NCBI GenBank assembly: GCA_030432695.1
Contig: JAUILN010000016.1
Coordinates: 124,001-188,000 of the forward strand
DNA: 64,000 nt
Direction of reading: 5' to 3'
Source: a bacterium
GTDB taxonomy: Bacteria; Planctomycetota; UBA1135; UBA2386
Shown here: positions 60,679-64,000 of the stretch, piece by piece
Position numbering within the stretch: position 1 is the stretch's first letter
Layout of the letters: every line of letters begins with the position of its first letter
Program-made: the position numbers and the translations under genes
The notes under the pieces: generated by a model
Database searches by the model: none
What the model was told of the DNA's origin: nothing
What the model saw: the letters and a program-made list of their open reading frames with translations, nothing else

Positions 60679-63141
60679 CTAACGCTCCACTTCGACGCGC
60701 AGCGGAGGGCGCGCGTCGGACCGGACTTCGCCAGTGCTCACGAACTCCAGCTCCGCGATCTGCGTATTGCGCGGCACGTCCACCGCCTGCCCCCGGTCCC
60801 AACCCGCGGTCACCACGAGTCGAAAGCGGCGGGCACCAGCGCCCCTCTCTCCCAACTGGACTTCCACCGGCGCATTCGGCACCCCGATCTCACCGAGCGC
60901 CTGCCATCCATCGCCCGAAGCCACCTCCAGGCGCGCCCGCCGCGGCCCGTAGTCCGGGCGGGGCACCAGACGCACCGCCGTCGCCGAGCCAGCAGCAGAT
61001 GGCCGGCTGAACTCCACCATGATCGGCTCTGCCGCGGTCGGGCCGACTCCCGCATCCGTCGTCAGCACGGCGAAGCTCCGCCGATCCCCGTCCGCCAGCT
61101 GCGCCAGCGGACTCCGCTCGGAAGACACCGCATCCGAAGCGACGTCCACCGCGGTCCAGCTCGGCCGAGGGGTCGCGAGATCGAGTTCGACCACGACGCG
61201 CGGCCCCTCCGACCCATCCCGACAGACCACGCGCAGTCCCTCCGCGCTCCGCACCAACTCCAGTCCGTCACTCGCCGCTCCCGCGAAGCACTGCACCACG
61301 AACAGACCGTCCCGCCCGCGGAACTCCACGAAGTCCTCCGCCGCCGAGCGCCGCGTGTATTCGCCGGCGGGCCGATAGCGGAAGCCGCCCGGCGCGACGA
61401 GTCCGAGCAGACCGTCCACCTCCAACACTTCGCCGTCGACCGCGAACGGACCACCGCCCTGCATCGGCAGCACCTGCCGCTCGCCGCCAAGCCAACGCAG
61501 CCGGCGCCCACCACCGGGACTCACGTTGTCGTTCTGGATCCCCAGCGCCCCGAGCGGCGCATCGGCGAGCCACAGCACCGAATCGCGCAGCGCGACCATT
61601 GCCGAGCGCGCACCACCCGCGTGGTCGAGGACGATCGCGCGGCCACGGGCATGCTCGACCAGCCGATGCCCCACGACCGGCGCCGCGGGCAACAGCCCAC
61701 TGACCGCCGGCGTGGTCACGTAGGGCTCCGGCCCCGGCCCCTCCCCGAGCGGATGGAACAACCCGGTCGCCCGCCCCTCGGTCGACACCGACGCGAACCA
61801 CGCCGGCCGCCGCACCACCAGCACGCCGCTCGGCTCCGACCACCAGCTCGCGTCGCCACGCAGCGCCGGGTCGTCCGCCGGATCCGGGAACTCCCCCCAG
61901 GTGTCGAGGTGCAGCACCGCGAGCACCATCCGCTTGACCAGGATCGGCTCCCACCACCACTCCAGGTTGGTCGCCCCCAGCAACCGCCCCGGCGGTGACG
62001 CCGCGGTGCGGAGTGCGCTGGCATGGAACACCCGCCGCTCGGCGAGCGACGCCACCGGATCGCGGAGCACCCCGGCCACGAACGCGTGGATGGTGTGCCG
62101 GCAGGCGAGATGGATCGTCCAGTCGGAGCCGGCGGGGAACGCGTAGTCACCGTCCGGCATCAGGATCCGCCGCAGCACCTGCCAGGCGTCCGCGACGTGG
62201 TGCAGCGCGTAGGGCCGGTAGCTCTTCGCGAACCCACTCCCATGGCGCCGGTCGCCCAACTCGACCATCAGCAGCGACTCGCCGAGCATGGCGACCGAGC
62301 CGCCGAGGTACGACGGATGGAAGAAGCCGTGGTTCTGCAGCGTGAAGTCGTCGTACAGGTTGGTCGTGGTGACGACGTCGCGGACGCGCCCATCACCGAG
62401 CGATGCCGCGGAGTCCCGGTCGGCCGCGACCGACAGGGTGTTCGCCGCCATCCGCTGCGCGCCCTGCAGCCAGGCCAGGGCGTGGTCGTGCTCGGGGAAC
62501 AGCGCGAGCGCGATGGCCGGCGCGAAGGTGTCCCAGGCGTTCTCCTCGGCTGCGGTGTTGCCCGGCTTGCCGTCACCGGGTGGCTGCGCGGAGCGATGGT
62601 CGGCCTCGTCCACGACGACCCGAGTGATGTCGGCCCACACCTCGGGATCGAGATCCTCCCGGACCAGCCACGCAGCCAGCCCCGACGCCCCCATCCACAG
62701 CGACGACTGCCAGGAATGCCCCCAGGGCTTGCCGTCCGCGCACGCGCCACCGCCGGTGACGTGCGACTCGGCGAGGAAGCGCCACGATGCCGCGACCCGC
62801 GCCAACCGACCCTTCCGGTCGAGATCCCTGGCCGCGAGATCCTCACGCTGCGCTTCGCTCAGCCAGCCACGGTCCTCGGCGTGCACCAGGAAGGCGAGCA
62901 GCAGCGTGATGTTGCTGGTCCCACGGATCCCCCCATTGCCGGCCGAACGGCCGTCGCCCCAGTAGCCGCCATGAGCCTGCTCGTGCCACAGCGAGTCGAC
63001 GTGCCCGGCATAGCGGACCAAGGACGGCAGGTAGGTGGCGATGCGTTCGGCGTTCGGCTGCCGGTCGGCACGTTCCTGGGAAGGCACCAACTGGATCGCG
63101 AACGATCCGACCAGCAGGAGGATCGACGCTGCGCGGAGCAT
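60679..63141 (-). CDS. Large exported protein, polysaccharide lyase-like alpha-toroid
   Basis: 820 residues from the ATG at 63141 (MLRAASILLLVGSFAIQLVP, signal peptide). The first ~400 residues are helix-rich with 'NGGIRGTSNITLLLAFLVHA', 'HSWQSSLWMGASGLAAWLVR', 'EENAWDTFAPAIALALFPEH' and 'LQNHGFFHPSYLGGSVAML'. Such Asn/His/Tyr-rich loops between helices are typical of alpha/alpha-toroid polysaccharide lyases (heparinase/PL8-like). The next ~300 residues are beta-sandwich-like ('FVEFRGRDGLFVVQCFAG'), and the last ~130 resemble a discoidin-type domain ('IMVEFSRPSAAGSATAVRLV'). The family was not identified with certainty. Its stop lies 1 bp from the stop of the converging sulfatase gene, so the two may act on the same sulfated polymer. 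Confidence 0.7.
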   Translation of the reverse strand: MLRAASILLLVGSFAIQLVPSQERADRQPNAERIATYLPSLVRYAGHVDSLWHEQAHGGYWGDGRSAGNGGIRGTSNITLLLAFLVHAEDRGWLSEAQREDLAARDLDRKGRLARVAASWRFLAESHVTGGGACADGKPWGHSWQSSLWMGASGLAAWLVREDLDPEVWADITRVVVDEADHRSAQPPGDGKPGNTAAEENAWDTFAPAIALALFPEHDHALAWLQGAQRMAANTLSVAADRDSAASLGDGRVRDVVTTTNLYDDFTLQNHGFFHPSYLGGSVAMLGESLLMVELGDRRHGSGFAKSYRPYALHHVADAWQVLRRILMPDGDYAFPAGSDWTIHLACRHTIHAFVAGVLRDPVASLAERRVFHASALRTAASPPGRLLGATNLEWWWEPILVKRMVLAVLHLDTWGEFPDPADDPALRGDASWWSEPSGVLVVRRPAWFASVSTEGRATGLFHPLGEGPGPEPYVTTPAVSGLLPAAPVVGHRLVEHARGRAIVLDHAGGARSAMVALRDSVLWLADAPLGALGIQNDNVSPGGGRRLRWLGGERQVLPMQGGGPFAVDGEVLEVDGLLGLVAPGGFRYRPAGEYTRRSAAEDFVEFRGRDGLFVVQCFAGAASDGLELVRSAEGLRVVCRDGSEGPRVVVELDLATPRPSWTAVDVASDAVSSERSPLAQLADGDRRSFAVLTTDAGVGPTAAEPIMVEFSRPSAAGSATAVRLVPRPDYGPRRARLEVASGDGWQALGEIGVPNAPVEVQLGERGAGARRFRLVVTAGWDRGQAVDVPRNTQIAELEFVSTGEVRSDARPPLRVEVER

Positions 63142-63221
63142 CACGAAGTTGTAACCGCTCCGCTTCGCCCACCCTCTTCCTGCGTGGTGCCAGACACCAC
63201 CAAGACCGGTAGGGTGACAGG

Positions 63222-64000
63222 ATGCGCCTCTGGATCTTCGCCGCGCTGCTCCTCGCCAGCCTCGCGCCCGCCCAACGCACCGTCCGCGTCGCGCTCTGCC
63301 AGATCGAGGTCGCGGCCGATCCAGAGACCAACCTCGAGCGCATCGCCGCGGCGCTGCAGCAGGCCCACACCGAACACGCCGACCTCGCCTGCTTCCCCGA
63401 GGCCTGCCTGTTCGGCTGGACCAACCCGGCGGCCCACGCCGGCGCCACACCGATCCCCGGCCGCTTCACCGACCGGCTCAGCGCGCTCGCGAAGCAGCAC
63501 GGCCTGATGGTCTGCTGCGGCCTTGCCGAGAAGGACGGCGAGCAGCTCCACAACAGCGTCGTCCTGATCGACTCCGACGGCGCGCTCCTCCTGAAGCACC
63601 GCAAGTGCAACGTGCTCGAGGAGCTGATGCAGCCGCCCTACGCGAAGGGGACCGGCGCCCTCGACGCCACCGTCGACACCCGCTTCGGCCGCCTCGGCCT
63701 GCTGATCTGCGCCGACACCTTCGACGACCGGGTCGTCGCGGAGCTCGCCGCGCAGGCCCCCGACCTGGTGCTGGTGCCCTACGGCTGGGCCGCGCCGGCG
63801 GATGCGTGGCCGCACCACGGCGACAGCCTGCAGGCTTGGGTCGCCCACACCGCGCGACGCTGCGCGGCTCCGGTGGTCGGCGTCGACTCGGTCGGTTCGA
63901 TCCACGCCGGGCCCTGGCAGGGCCAGGTGCTCGGCGGGCAGAGTCCGGCCTGCGACGCCCGCGGCGAACTGCTGGCACGGCTCGCCGACCGCACCGCCGA
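63222..64000 (+). CDS. Exported carbon-nitrogen hydrolase (nitrilase superfamily), 3' partial
   Basis: Starts MRLWIFAALLLASLAPAQRT, a clear signal peptide, then 'VRVALCQIEVAADPETNLER', the standard first strand of the superfamily. The Glu-Lys-Cys triad is present: E in 'LACFPEACLFGW', K in 'LLKHRKCNVLEE' and C in 'RLGLLICADTFDDRV'. About 259 codons are inside the window with no stop; members usually have 260-310 residues, so little is missing. The superfamily hydrolyses amides, nitriles or carbamoyl groups. Export is unusual, since most members are cytosolic. It diverges from the toroid protein gene, with 80 bp between starts. Confidence 0.88.
   Translation, partial: MRLWIFAALLLASLAPAQRTVRVALCQIEVAADPETNLERIAAALQQAHTEHADLACFPEACLFGWTNPAAHAGATPIPGRFTDRLSALAKQHGLMVCCGLAEKDGEQLHNSVVLIDSDGALLLKHRKCNVLEELMQPPYAKGTGALDATVDTRFGRLGLLICADTFDDRVVAELAAQAPDLVLVPYGWAAPADAWPHHGDSLQAWVAHTARRCAAPVVGVDSVGSIHAGPWQGQVLGGQSPACDARGELLARLADRTA

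Noticed and set aside
1..64000. CRISPR arrays, tRNA or rRNA genes
   Set aside because: No regularly spaced direct repeats with unique spacers, no cloverleaf with a GTTCRA-type arm, and no conserved rRNA stretches were found by eye.

Overview
The window is high-G+C bacterial DNA (visibly about two thirds G+C or more) and most likely comes from a planctomycete. The evidence is the gene mix: two exported formylglycine-type sulfatases, exported FG-GAP, HAF-repeat and PQQ-type propeller proteins, a Ser/Thr kinase beside an ECF sigma factor, ECF sigma factors fused to a membrane segment and carboxypeptidase-regulatory-like domains, and several secreted proteins that share a Gly/Cys-rich C-terminal module. 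The phylum is inferred from gene content. No rRNA, tRNA or CRISPR array was seen.

Layout. 1-23 kb is an accessory region full of debris. It holds one intact IS630-type element (5003-6217) and at least six fragments of IS91-type elements. Four of the IS91 pieces end at the same 10-bp border, GCGCGTAGGA, and each border abuts a broken gene (multiheme cytochrome, membrane protein, small exported protein, unknown). Other broken genes here are a sigma-54 activator, epmA and a DUF1772 gene, several with internal deletions. Intact islands between the debris are: a radical SAM/SPASM protein; an NmrA-SnoaL fusion; AraC and LysR regulators; a HARE-HTH/GIY-YIG nuclease; and a three-gene minus-strand set (isochorismatase-type hydrolase, DUF1348 protein, azoreductase) that looks like a xenobiotic or redox-stress module.

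23-31 kb is a signalling and secretion block: ECF sigma factor and TPR Ser/Thr kinase on the minus strand, then a tandem pair of large exported paralogs. 31-34 kb has a methyltransferase with an odd lipoprotein-like N-terminus and the most complete IS91 element, whose transposase frame is broken by a 35-bp palindromic insertion also found in the 21.6-kb copy.

34-64 kb is more orderly chromosome: sulfatase; an FG-GAP protein with one in-frame TGA followed by a bacterial-SECIS-like hairpin (the best candidate for something new here); an ArsM-type arsenite methyltransferase; a cluster of membrane-anchored ECF sigma/carboxypeptidase-regulatory proteins (two intact, one broken, one lacking the sigma part); HAF-repeat protein; GH20 hexosaminidase; a small-protein/nucleotidyltransferase pair that resembles a toxin-antitoxin module; a PQQ-type propeller; a two-gene trans-3-hydroxyproline catabolic operon; a duplicated-domain exported protein; a second sulfatase with an unusual C-terminal extension; a large exported alpha-toroid-like protein; and an exported nitrilase-family enzyme running off the right edge. 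Together the sulfatases, GH20 enzyme, propellers and toroid protein suggest a heterotroph that degrades sulfated or aminosugar polymers outside the cytoplasm, with gene expression partly set by envelope-linked sigma factors.
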